From Collinsella aerofaciens (lineage in GTDB: Bacteria; Actinomycetota; Coriobacteriia; Coriobacteriales; Coriobacteriaceae): a DNA stretch of 7,892 bases. The notes below the pieces were generated by a model. The model was not told the origin of the DNA. It worked only from the letters and a program-made list of their open reading frames with translations, and ran no database searches. The translations under genes and the position numbers were made by a program. The stretch spans positions 1-7,892 of the forward strand of contig JAJWXI010000081.1 of assembly GCA_021641225.1 (NCBI GenBank), read 5' to 3'. Each line of letters starts with the position of its first letter. The first letter of the stretch is position 1. This document shows, in pieces, positions 1 to 6,950 of this stretch.

Positions 1-44
1 ATCTCGCTGTAGAGCATGGGCTGAACCAACATGTCGATAACCAT
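1..44 (-). CDS. 5' end of an unidentified gene (partial, runs off the left edge)
   Basis: Only 14 complete codons are visible, reading M-V-I-D-M-L-V-Q-P-M-L-Y-S-E before the edge. The start is supported by the SD sequence AAAGGAG, which lies six bases (TACGAA) before the ATG. The gene follows the divergent kinase by 27 bases on the same strand, so it is probably co-transcribed with it. The beginning M-V-I-D, with hydrophobic residues leading to a polar segment, recalls the first beta strand of TIM-barrel amidohydrolases of the Amidohydro_2 type. Fourteen residues cannot support a family assignment, so the function is left open. Confidence 0.7.
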   Translation of the reverse strand, partial: MVIDMLVQPMLYSE

Positions 45-71
45 TTCGTACTCCTTTCCAGGCATTTGACC

Positions 72-872
72 CTAGTACGGCTCAAACGAACCAATCACTC
101 GAGACGACAGCTCAGCGCCCGCCTTCATGCACGCCGGAATATCAAGGCCATCAATCACGCCCTTGGTAAACCCGGCAATATACGAGTCGCCGGCGCCCAC
201 GGTGTTAACGACCTTCTCCGCCGGTACGATCCCGCACTCATAGAAGCGCTCACCGTCATAGGCAATGCTTCCCTTCTCGCCAAGCGTGGCAACCGCAACG
301 CGCGGTCCCAATTCCTGCACGTGACGTACCCAGTCCCGCAGCTCCGGAGTGTCCTCTTCAAACGACATGAACGCATAGTCTACGTAAGGAAAATGAGCCT
401 CGCATGCATATTCGGGATCCTGGCTGAACACCGAGAAGTCCATAACCACCGTCTTGCCCGCATCATGCCATTCGGGCAGGAGGTCCAAACAATTGCCAAA
501 CAGGTCGGTATGGATGATGTCATGCTCTAGGATAAACGCCCGGTCGTCTTCATTCGGTCGGTATGTCTCCATTACGCCATCGATTGCCTCGAGATGCACG
601 CGATCGACGCCGTCTTTCAATGCCATGAGCATCACCGAGGTGTCGCCATCCTCCACCCGCAGATGTGAGATATCGAACCCCTCAGCGGCCAGCGCCTCTC
701 TCATCTTGTCTCCGTACTCGTCCTTGCCGACAACCGACACGGCGGATACCGAGACGCCCATTCGCGCAAGATGGATACCCCAGTCAATGCCATTACCAGT
801 CGGATAGAACACGCCGATGTTCTGATAGACGTCCGCACAGCAAAAACCAGCCGCGCACGCTTTAATACCCAT
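72..872 (-). CDS. Divergent PfkB-family sugar kinase, FrlD-like (second kinase)
   Basis: A 266-residue cytoplasmic protein of the PfkB/ribokinase family, which transfers the ATP gamma-phosphate to a sugar hydroxyl. The C-terminal signature N-T-V-G-A-G-D-S is at residues 223-230, with D229 as the expected catalytic base. A T-L-G-E-K-G motif is at 196-201, and I-A-Y-D-G-E-R-F at 203-210 resembles FrlD. The size matches FrlD (about 260 residues). Two positions are unusual. The N-terminal substrate-site motif is T-G-N-G-I-D (25-30) instead of the usual G-G-N-A-V-N, and the signature starts with Asn instead of Asp. The ATG at 872 is chosen because TTGGAGAAGACC places GGAGA just upstream and the protein starts directly at the first beta strand; an in-frame ATG 25 codons earlier would put a hairpin inside the gene. 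It may phosphorylate a ketose-amine different from that of the neighbouring kinase. The family call is secure; the substrate is inferred. Confidence 0.9.
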   Translation of the reverse strand: MGIKACAAGFCCADVYQNIGVFYPTGNGIDWGIHLARMGVSVSAVSVVGKDEYGDKMREALAAEGFDISHLRVEDGDTSVMLMALKDGVDRVHLEAIDGVMETYRPNEDDRAFILEHDIIHTDLFGNCLDLLPEWHDAGKTVVMDFSVFSQDPEYACEAHFPYVDYAFMSFEEDTPELRDWVRHVQELGPRVAVATLGEKGSIAYDGERFYECGIVPAEKVVNTVGAGDSYIAGFTKGVIDGLDIPACMKAGAELSSRVIGSFEPY

Positions 873-889
873 GGTCTTCTCCAATGTAC

Positions 890-923
890 AAAAGGGGACC
901 CACCACATGGCGAGCCCCCTTTT
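890..923 (-). terminator. Strong hairpin with T-run between the two kinase genes (terminator or attenuator)
   Basis: Read on the minus strand, AAAAGGGG and CCCCTTTT form a perfect 8-bp outer stem. The inner segments CTCGCCA and TGGTGGG continue the pairing if G-U wobbles are allowed, leaving a tiny loop near TG. The 3' side ends in CCCCTTTT, giving the short U-run of an intrinsic terminator. It lies about 70 bases after the stop of the upstream kinase and ends only 17 bases before the ATG of the next kinase. Because the AAAA is symmetric with the TTTT it could also work on the plus strand. Whether it ends transcription fully or only reduces expression of the distal genes is not visible. Confidence 0.75.
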
Positions 924-993
924 CGCGTTTCGCTTATTGTTTTGCATCGGCTGTCCAAAGCCTCATAGCCAGACCGCCGTACGCTTTCTTAAG

Positions 994-1857
994 CTATTCG
1001 ACGATTGGTGCTCCGTGGCCCCAAGAGCCTTCCATGCCGCACACGGTCGAGGCAAACCCGGCAGCAAAGTCGAGCGCGCGCTCGATGGCCTCGGCGCCAT
1101 CCTCACCACGCTTGGCGGAATCGAGATAGCACATCAAAAACGAGGTGAGGAACGAGTCGCCCGCCCCCATGGTGTCCTTCATGTCCGTTACCGGTTTAGC
1201 CAGCTGGCGGTAATAACGCTCGCCGTCGTAAGCAATGCAGCCCTCGGCGCCCGCCGTAGCCGACACAAAACGCGGACCCAGGCCCTTCACCCATGCCAGA
1301 CGCTCGCGAATCTCGTCCTCGCTCGCGGCATCCGCCGCACTAAAGAAAGCAAAATCGACGTAGGGCGCAATCTGCTCGTAGTACTCGTCGGTGGAGTCGT
1401 CCGAAAAGTCAAAAGAGACCGTGACGCCCGCAGCCTTCAGCTTGGGCAGCTCGCGCTCGGTAAAGCAATAGTTGCCCGAATGAACCACATCGAACTGCTT
1501 CATGTACGAAAGGTCAAAGCGATCGAGGACATAGCGCGCATCGCCACGGATACCGCCCTCGTTGGAGCCGAGGAAGACACGGTCACCGTCAACGACGGTC
1601 ACGCGAGCCGCTCCGTTCTCGCCAATCATCTGCTCGCACTTGTCAAGCTCGATACCCTCATCCTCGAGGCTTGCAATGACATGCTCGGCAGCGGCGTCAT
1701 TGCCAAAAATGCCCATGTATGCGGAGCGTGCGGCACCGCATTTCTTGGCATACACGGCGAAGTTCACCGCGTTGCCGCCAGGATACATGGTGTGGATATG
1801 CTCGTAGCGATCGACGACGTTGTCGCCAAATCCGAGCGCGTTAACGTTAAATGCCAT
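994..1857 (-). CDS. frlD: PfkB-family fructoselysine 6-kinase-like protein
   Basis: A 287-residue PfkB/ribokinase-family kinase whose closest remembered relative is FrlD, the cytoplasmic enzyme that phosphorylates fructoselysine on C6. FrlD-like features include the N-terminal G-F-G-D-N-V-V-D-R-Y (9-18), the canonical sugar-site motif P-G-G-N-A-V-N (26-32), V-V-H-S-G-N-Y (124-130), S-F-D-F-S-D (148-153, compared with A-F-D-F-S-D in E. coli FrlD) and D-T-M-G-A-G-D-S-F (228-236) with catalytic D234. The protein is slightly longer than E. coli FrlD, with a G-S-W-G-H-G tail. The start at 1857 has AGAAGGA upstream, and this SD begins inside the stop codon of the deglycase gene 13 bases away, indicating translational coupling. 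Genes encoding the deglycase and epimerase lie immediately upstream. Kinase function is confident; the exact ketose-amine (fructoselysine, glucoselysine or another) is inferred. Confidence 0.9.
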   Translation of the reverse strand: MAFNVNALGFGDNVVDRYEHIHTMYPGGNAVNFAVYAKKCGAARSAYMGIFGNDAAAEHVIASLEDEGIELDKCEQMIGENGAARVTVVDGDRVFLGSNEGGIRGDARYVLDRFDLSYMKQFDVVHSGNYCFTERELPKLKAAGVTVSFDFSDDSTDEYYEQIAPYVDFAFFSAADAASEDEIRERLAWVKGLGPRFVSATAGAEGCIAYDGERYYRQLAKPVTDMKDTMGAGDSFLTSFLMCYLDSAKRGEDGAEAIERALDFAAGFASTVCGMEGSWGHGAPIVE

Positions 1858-1870
1858 GGTATTTATCCTT

Positions 1871-2839
1871 CTAGTACTCGACGACGCCCATGTAGCGACG
1901 GAAATCGGGATCGTGATCAAACACCTTGCCGCGTGCGGCACGCAGCTCGCAGTTCATGGCGTAGAACAGCACCGGGTCCAGATAAGCACGGACGCTCGCC
2001 GGCACGGCCTCCATACCGTACTCCTTAGCATCGAGCACCATCAGCGTATCGGTATGCGTCTTAAGGAACGCCAGGGCGCGCTCGTCCATAGCACGGCACT
2101 CGCTGGAGCCCATCTGCAGGAAGTAAAAAACGCCATCCTGAGTAGCCTCGAAGGGGCCATGGAAGTACTCGGCAGAGTGGATGTAGCTGCAGTGCTGCCA
2201 CTGCATCTCCATAAGAGAGCAGATAGCGAAACCGTAGGTCTGGCTAAAGTTGGGACCGCTGCCCAGAATATAGAAGAACTCGTGCTCCTGGCAAAGCTTG
2301 GCAAAGCGATCGCCCAGCTCGGCATTTACCTTCTCGCGTGCCGGGGGAAGAATTTTATCCATCTCTGCGATACCGGCATACATATCGGCAAGATCTGCGT
2401 AGCCCTCCTGCTGATCGAGCAGCTCCGCCGCAAGCGACAGCGAAATGCCAGCGGGGACCTCGGCCTGCGGCACGCCCTCGCCCCATGGGTAGACCCACGT
2501 GGTCCACTTGCCGGAGTCGATCTTGGATCCAGCGTTGTCGGTCTGGGCGATCACCGTAGCGCCGGCGGCAAGGGCAATCTCGCAGCCCTCGACGACCTCC
2601 GGGGTGTTGCCACTGTGGCTACAAGCGATGACCAGAGACTTCTCGCCCAGACGACGCGGACGCATAATGTCAAATTCACGCGCGGTATAGATATACGAAG
2701 TGAAGGTGGTTGCCTCGCGCTGCAGAAGCTCATGAGCCGGGATCAAATCGATCATGGAGCCACCGCAAGCAATCCAGTAGACGCTGTCGAACTTGCCCTT
2801 CTCGGCAATTGCCTCTTTGATCAGATCGTGTGCGTTCAT
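1871..2839 (-). CDS. frlB: SIS-domain sugar-phosphate deglycase, FrlB-like
   Basis: A 322-residue cytoplasmic protein with two SIS (sugar isomerase) domains, like GlmS and FrlB. FrlB cleaves fructoselysine-6-phosphate to glucose-6-phosphate and lysine. SIS phosphosugar motifs are A-C-G-G-S-M (24-29) and A-C-S-H-S-G-N-T-P-E (72-81). The second half contains L-M-E-M-Q-W (209-214) and S-A-E-Y-F-H-G-P-F-E (222-231). The C-terminus D-H-D-P-D-F-R-R-Y-M-G-V-V-E-Y matches the D-H-N-P-D-E-R-R-Y-Y-G-G-L-V-E-Y end I recall for E. coli FrlB. E211 and H227 are 16 residues apart, the spacing I recall for the catalytic Glu/His pair of the related deglycase FraB. The N-terminus is about 18 residues shorter than E. 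coli FrlB. The start at 2839 has AAAGGA about eight bases upstream. It lies 62 bases after the epimerase gene. Alternatives are GfrF-type glucoselysine-6-phosphate deglycase or another Amadori deglycase. Confidence 0.9.
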   Translation of the reverse strand: MNAHDLIKEAIAEKGKFDSVYWIACGGSMIDLIPAHELLQREATTFTSYIYTAREFDIMRPRRLGEKSLVIACSHSGNTPEVVEGCEIALAAGATVIAQTDNAGSKIDSGKWTTWVYPWGEGVPQAEVPAGISLSLAAELLDQQEGYADLADMYAGIAEMDKILPPAREKVNAELGDRFAKLCQEHEFFYILGSGPNFSQTYGFAICSLMEMQWQHCSYIHSAEYFHGPFEATQDGVFYFLQMGSSECRAMDERALAFLKTHTDTLMVLDAKEYGMEAVPASVRAYLDPVLFYAMNCELRAARGKVFDHDPDFRRYMGVVEY

Positions 2840-2901
2840 ATCCAGTTCCTTTCTTGTTTGGCCCGCAATCAATGACGTTGGTTGCGTGGCCGATGGTTGT
2901 T

Positions 2902-3753
2902 TTAGTCAATCAGATATTTCTCGAATGCGGCCATGTTCTTGGCATCTGCCGCCGCCGGGTCATCGTAGTAACGACCGTCCGTGATTTCCTGGCCCAGCAT
3001 GCCGTCGAAACCATGGGCGTTGAGTGTAGCGACGAAGGCGTCCATATCGTGCTTGCCATCGCCCCACACCAGATGGCCATACGGGTCACCGTCGATAAAG
3101 TGCATCTCGTGAATTGCCCCATCACCAAAGGCAGCAAACCAGTCCTCGAGCGTCTCGCCTGCAACGCCCATCGCGGTTGTATCAACCATGGGCTGTAAGT
3201 ACGGACTCGCGACCTCGTCAATCATGCGCTTCGCATCGGAAACCGTCGTCACAAGGTTGCTCTCCTCGGGGCGCAGGCTTTCCATCGTAAGCACCAGACC
3301 GTGCTCGCCAGCATACTCCGCCAGAATGGACAAGTGCTCGCGGCTGCGCTTCCAGGCTTCCTCGCGGTCCTCGTCCCAGTCGCCCCAGCCCGAGTTGACG
3401 GACATACGGTCGCACCCAAGTACCTCGGCAAGCTCAATGCCGTGCTTAAAGTACGCCAGGCTGCGCTGTTCATGCAGCGGTTTGCGTGCGCAGTACTGCC
3501 AAGGATAGACAACATTCTCGGGGCACAGAGTACGATACCTAAGCCCACGGTCTGCAGCCTTTTTCGCCAGGACCTCAGCCTCAAAGTAGCCCGTATGGTC
3601 GAGCGTCACATGCGGCTCTGCACACCACAGCTCAATGGACTCAAAGCCCAAACGCTGCTGCACATCAAGGAAGTAATCGAGCGACCACATGATGTAGTGG
3701 ATATTCATGCCCGCAATCTGCTCGCGGCGCAGCGTCGGTTTGGATTCAGGCAT
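2902..3753 (-). CDS. frlC: FrlC-like sugar epimerase (AP endonuclease 2-type TIM barrel)
   Basis: A 283-residue protein of the xylose isomerase-like TIM-barrel family that includes FrlC, the epimerase interconverting psicoselysine and fructoselysine. The four expected metal ligands are present: E158 in T-M-E-S-L, D191 in P-M-V-D, H218 in E-M-H-F-I-D and E256 in G-Q-E-I. Further FrlC-like patches are the strand G-F-E-S-I-E-L-W (36-43), C-P-E-N-V-V-Y-P (77-84, compared with T-P-E-T-N-G-Y-P in FrlC) and P-E-E-S-N (162-166, compared with P-Y-E-S-N). The ATG at 3753 is fixed by AAGGAGG six bases upstream; one base separates it from the TAA of the amidohydrolase gene, so the two are probably translationally coupled. 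It probably feeds a stereoisomer of the Amadori substrate into the kinase step. A hydroxypyruvate isomerase-like or other ketose epimerase role cannot be excluded. Confidence 0.85.
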   Translation of the reverse strand: MPESKPTLRREQIAGMNIHYIMWSLDYFLDVQQRLGFESIELWCAEPHVTLDHTGYFEAEVLAKKAADRGLRYRTLCPENVVYPWQYCARKPLHEQRSLAYFKHGIELAEVLGCDRMSVNSGWGDWDEDREEAWKRSREHLSILAEYAGEHGLVLTMESLRPEESNLVTTVSDAKRMIDEVASPYLQPMVDTTAMGVAGETLEDWFAAFGDGAIHEMHFIDGDPYGHLVWGDGKHDMDAFVATLNAHGFDGMLGQEITDGRYYDDPAAADAKNMAAFEKYLID

Positions 3754-3754
3754 C

Positions 3755-5338
3755 TTATGCCTCCTTATTTCGATCAAACACGATTTGTCCGTCCGACATC
3801 GTCATATCAACCGCAAGATCGCGTGCGTCGCGATAATCGAGGTCAAACACATCCCGATCGAGCACGCAGATATCGGCAAGCTTGCCGACCTCGAGCGTAC
3901 CCAGCTCGTCTTCGCGCATCAGGTCGTACGCGCCCCCGGCAGTCCAAGCGCGCAAGAGCTCGACAAGCGTCAGCGCGTTGACCTCATTCACGGGCAGTCC
4001 GTCGTCGAAGTATCCGCCGCACGCACTGTAGATTGACTCGCCCAGGCTCGGAATCAGCAGCGGCAAATCCGTTCCACAGCACACTGTGCATCCGGAATCT
4101 TCCATGCCGCGGCGATTCCAGCTGTGCAAAAGTCGCGTCTCGCCAATTTGTCGACGCATCATCGACAGGCAATCCTCACGCCGGTCCAGCGTCAGAATCT
4201 GCGGATAGACCTCGCAAATTCCACCTAACTTGCCAAACTCGACAAGATCGGTCGGGTCAGAGTTCTCGAGATCGGTAATCGCATGGCGGCGAAGCATCCG
4301 TCCATGCTCGTCTCGAGGCAGCGAGGCATAGAGCGCCACGGTGCGACGAACGGCGCCATCGCCCTGGCAATGCAAGGAATATCGGAAGCCGTCAGCATCA
4401 ATTGCACGCAGCTCGCTCTCAATCAGATCCCACTCTGGCTCCTCGACGACCGTCTTGCCGGCAGCGCCCGCATCGGCCGTGTCTTCATAGGGGTCAATCA
4501 TCTCGGCAAGCCCCGCCCATACACCGCGATCGGTCATACGGTTGAAGCCAGAAAAACGAACGAACGGTCCCCGGAAGCGCTCTCGTGCCTCGCGGGCATA
4601 TGCCAGATTTGCACCGGCACCCACCGGCTGCGACATCATAGAGACGCGAACCGTCAGCTCACCAGATTCCTCACGGCGAGCCATTTCGTCGGCAAAGCCG
4701 TAGTAGTCATCAAACGCCATCTCCTTGATGGCGGTAACGCCGCGCTCGTTAAGCATGCTCATGTAGTCCGAATACCCGGCACGCACCTCGGGCAGCGCGA
4801 GGAAATCGCTCATCATGCGCCAGATCTTCTCGGCATAGCACGCCTGGGGTGTAAAGCCGTATCGCGCACTGGCAGCAGCATTGAGAACGCAGGTCTCCGC
4901 TCCCGGTGTAAAGCAGACGACGGGGATATCGCCAAAACAATCGTCAAACACAGCTGCCGTATTTGCGTTCTCGGCATCCGATGCCAACGTTTCGGGTAGG
5001 TTGTGGCCAAAAGCCGCCGCGCAATCCGGATGATCTTCTTTCCATGCACGCAAGAGCGACACAGCCTCTTTGGCATCAGCGATGCCGGACAGATCAGACC
5101 CCAACGTCCGCAGCGCCCAACCTGTATAGAAGGTATGCACATCGATCAGGCCAGGCATGACGGTACGGTCGCCCAGGTCAACTACCTCGTCCGCTTGGGT
5201 CAAATACGAAGCTACCTCACACTTGGTGCCAACAGCCTCAATTCGATTGCCACGGACCGCTACGAAACCTTCAAACGGCAGGTCCCCCGTACCGGTAAAG
5301 ACGCTCTTAGACGTCAGGACCGTCAAACGATCAGACAT
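3755..5338 (-). CDS. YtcJ-like amidohydrolase (Amidohydro_3 type) with an altered metal motif
   Basis: A 527-residue protein of the amidohydrolase superfamily, group 3, with no signal peptide and so probably cytoplasmic. It has the expected N-terminal beta-sandwich, V-M-P-G-L-I-D-V-H (60-68), H323 in H-C-Q-G-D-G-A, H352 in R-R-H-A-I-T, D424 in C-G-T-D-L-P, and the closing L-G-T-L-E-V-G-K-L-A-D-I-C-V-L-D (479-494). The usual H-x-H pair reads H-T-F (68-70), so the second histidine is missing, and R261 stands in the V-R-F-S-G segment where many relatives have a Lys. The ATG at 5338 is preferred over the GTG at 5347 because AGGTGG lies five bases before it. It follows the transporter by 9 bases and precedes the epimerase by 1. 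The context suggests hydrolysis of an amide or related bond in the imported glycated compound, for example an N-acyl or peptide form. Family confident; reaction unknown. Confidence 0.85.
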   Translation of the reverse strand: MSDRLTVLTSKSVFTGTGDLPFEGFVAVRGNRIEAVGTKCEVASYLTQADEVVDLGDRTVMPGLIDVHTFYTGWALRTLGSDLSGIADAKEAVSLLRAWKEDHPDCAAAFGHNLPETLASDAENANTAAVFDDCFGDIPVVCFTPGAETCVLNAAASARYGFTPQACYAEKIWRMMSDFLALPEVRAGYSDYMSMLNERGVTAIKEMAFDDYYGFADEMARREESGELTVRVSMMSQPVGAGANLAYAREARERFRGPFVRFSGFNRMTDRGVWAGLAEMIDPYEDTADAGAAGKTVVEEPEWDLIESELRAIDADGFRYSLHCQGDGAVRRTVALYASLPRDEHGRMLRRHAITDLENSDPTDLVEFGKLGGICEVYPQILTLDRREDCLSMMRRQIGETRLLHSWNRRGMEDSGCTVCCGTDLPLLIPSLGESIYSACGGYFDDGLPVNEVNALTLVELLRAWTAGGAYDLMREDELGTLEVGKLADICVLDRDVFDLDYRDARDLAVDMTMSDGQIVFDRNKEA

Positions 5339-5347
5339 CACAACCAC

Positions 5348-6811
5348 CTACACCGGAAGCATGCCAGAGATTGCCGTTACGATCAGGCCAAAGACGACCA
5401 TGAAAATGAAGAACTTCCAAATGGTCTTCCACCATTGGCCAAACGAAATCTTAGCCACGGCAAGGCCGGCGACCGTCATGCCCGCCACGGGACTGATGGT
5501 GTTGATGGTCTGATTAGCAAACTGGAGCGCGGTAACGGCAGCCTCGGGATTCAGGCCCATGAGCTCGGTCAGGGGGCCCATAACGGGCATGGTGAGCGCC
5601 GCCAGGCCAGAACTCGAGGGAACCAGCAAAGAGAGCAGGCCAAGGACGATATACATAAACGTGGTGTAGACGGCGGCGGGTGCACCGGCAAGCGCAGTAG
5701 CGAGCGCCTGGAGGATGGTGTCGATGATCATGCCGCCCTCGGCGATGACCAGAATACCGCGAGCGATACCGATAACGATGGCAGCGTACGCAAAGTCGGC
5801 AAGACCCTTAACGAACTCCTCTGCGATCGTCTGCTGGTCAAGACCGCCCAGGATACCGGCAAGCAAGCCCATGCCAAGGAACACGGCGGAAATCTCATTC
5901 ATGTACCAGCCCTGGGTAACAAGACCCCAGACGATAATGCCCATACCGCAGGCAAAATCGATAAGCACGAGCTTCTGACGGATAGTGAACTCTTCCTCGA
6001 TGGAGGCATCGGTCACGGAAAACTCAATACGCTTGAGCTTATCGTCCTCGTACACAATGGACGACTCGGGGTTTTTCTTGACGCGCATGGCGTAGCGCAT
6101 GGCCCATGCGATACCGACGGCAGTGAAGATGACCCAAGAAACGGCGCGCAGCCACAGTTGCGGATTACCCTCGATGCCAATGATGCCCTGGGCGATCAAA
6201 ACATTAAACGGGTCGATGGTCGAAGCACAATATCCCAGGTTTGGACCAAGGAAGCAGATGATGAATGCCGTCATCGAGTCATAACCGATACCCATCATGA
6301 TGGGAATGAAGATGGCATAGAACGGCAGGGCTTCCTCGGACATACCAAACGTAGTGCCGCAAATAGACAGCAGCGTCATCGTGATGGGAATGATGAGGAT
6401 GTCCTTGTTCTTGAGCTTTTTAATCACACGGCTCATGCCGGCATTCAAAGCGTTGGTCTTGGTGATGATCGCGAACGATCCGCCAATCAATAAGACGAAC
6501 GCAACGACGTCGGCAGCCTCTTGGATGCCCTTGGTGGGCGCTTGCAGAACCGCGAAGATATCCTGGCCCAGATTGATGGTCTCGCCGGTCTCGGAATCGG
6601 TGTAGTTCTTATCGACCTGTTCATAGGTTCCAGCAACGGCGACTTCACGCTCGCCCGCCGCCGTCGAAATCGTCTTGCGTTGATACTGACCAGAGGGAAC
6701 GATCCAAGTCAGGACCGCAAAGACAACGATCAGCAAGAACATGATCGTATAGACATGCGGTAATTTGAACTTAAAACGTCTGTTTGTCTTCTTCGCCTTC
6801 GTATCTGACAT
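5348..6811 (-). CDS. YfcC/DcuC-family integral membrane transporter
   Basis: A 487-residue polytopic inner-membrane carrier of the YfcC family within the DcuC (C4-dicarboxylate carrier) group. After a basic N-terminus, H-V-Y-T-I-M-F-L-L (19-27) starts the first membrane helix, ending W-I-V-P-S-G-Q-Y as in YfcC proteins. About ten or more hydrophobic segments follow. Conserved re-entrant-type segments are T-F-G-M-S-E-E-A (154-161), G-Y-D-S-M (176-180), D-P-F-N-V-L-I-A-Q-G-I (200-210) and P-S-S-S-G-L-A-A-L-T-M-P (398-409); a cytoplasmic charged linker lies near 243-280. E. coli YfcC shows matching F-G-M-G-E-E-A and S-G-S-G-Q-A-A-L-T-M-P motifs. The start at 6811 has GGAGGT five bases upstream; the open frame extends further but would cross the promoter. 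As first gene of the operon it probably imports the substrate, or exchanges it for lysine, but the family's substrates are poorly known. Confidence 0.9.
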   Translation of the reverse strand: MSDTKAKKTNRRFKFKLPHVYTIMFLLIVVFAVLTWIVPSGQYQRKTISTAAGEREVAVAGTYEQVDKNYTDSETGETINLGQDIFAVLQAPTKGIQEAADVVAFVLLIGGSFAIITKTNALNAGMSRVIKKLKNKDILIIPITMTLLSICGTTFGMSEEALPFYAIFIPIMMGIGYDSMTAFIICFLGPNLGYCASTIDPFNVLIAQGIIGIEGNPQLWLRAVSWVIFTAVGIAWAMRYAMRVKKNPESSIVYEDDKLKRIEFSVTDASIEEEFTIRQKLVLIDFACGMGIIVWGLVTQGWYMNEISAVFLGMGLLAGILGGLDQQTIAEEFVKGLADFAYAAIVIGIARGILVIAEGGMIIDTILQALATALAGAPAAVYTTFMYIVLGLLSLLVPSSSGLAALTMPVMGPLTELMGLNPEAAVTALQFANQTINTISPVAGMTVAGLAVAKISFGQWWKTIWKFFIFMVVFGLIVTAISGMLPV

Positions 6812-6853
6812 AGATACCTCCAAAGAACTCGAGACTGCATCGCATCTCGCTTC

Positions 6854-6876
6854 AACGTTTGCACAATGCAAACGTT
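6854..6876. promoter_or_regulatory. Perfect inverted repeat, likely operator (or leader hairpin)
   Basis: AACGTTTGCA (6854-6863) and TGCAAACGTT (6867-6876) are exact reverse complements separated by CAA. The site lies just downstream of the predicted transcription start and about 43 bases before the transporter ATG. That position suits a repressor that blocks elongation or open-complex formation, and the GntR/UTRA protein encoded next door is the obvious candidate. In RNA it could form a 10-bp stem with a 3-base loop; no T-run follows, so it is not a terminator. Confidence 0.65.
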
Positions 6877-6890
6877 CTATGACGTCCCAT

Positions 6891-6919
6891 AGATTACCAG
6901 CAGCTTTTTCCTCCCTCAA
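6891..6919 (-). promoter_or_regulatory. Putative promoter of the transporter operon
   Basis: On the minus strand, a -35-like TTGAGG (6914-6919) is followed after 17 bases by TAATCT (6891-6896). TG precedes the -10 by one base, giving an extended -10 of the form TG-n-TAATCT. The predicted transcription start is near 6884. The -10 matches consensus poorly, so the extended element matters to this call. It was found by eye. Confidence 0.4.
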
Positions 6920-6950
6920 GATAATTTCAAACTGATTGCCGCAACGCGGT

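Noticed and set aside
873..947. Upstream in-frame extension of the distal kinase (25 extra residues)
   Set aside because: It would place a strong hairpin inside the coding region and add a basic, non-homologous leader. The ATG at 872 has its own SD and begins at the family's normal N-terminus.
871..2875. Two long plus-strand open frames opposite the canonical kinase and deglycase genes
   Set aside because: They are antisense to the strongly recognised FrlD-like and FrlB-like genes, have no family motifs, and overlap each other. I consider them shadows.
2865..2885. Imperfect inverted repeat GCAATCAA / TTGGTTGC between the epimerase and deglycase genes
   Set aside because: It has only 8-base arms with one mismatch, no T-run and no promoter context, so it is too weak to call an operator or terminator.
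5003..6493. A long plus-strand open frame opposite the transporter and amidohydrolase genes
   Set aside because: Its translation is rich in His, Arg, Asp and Gly with no recognisable domain, and it lies antisense to two clearly recognisable proteins with good SD sequences. It is a by-product of codon use on the other strand.
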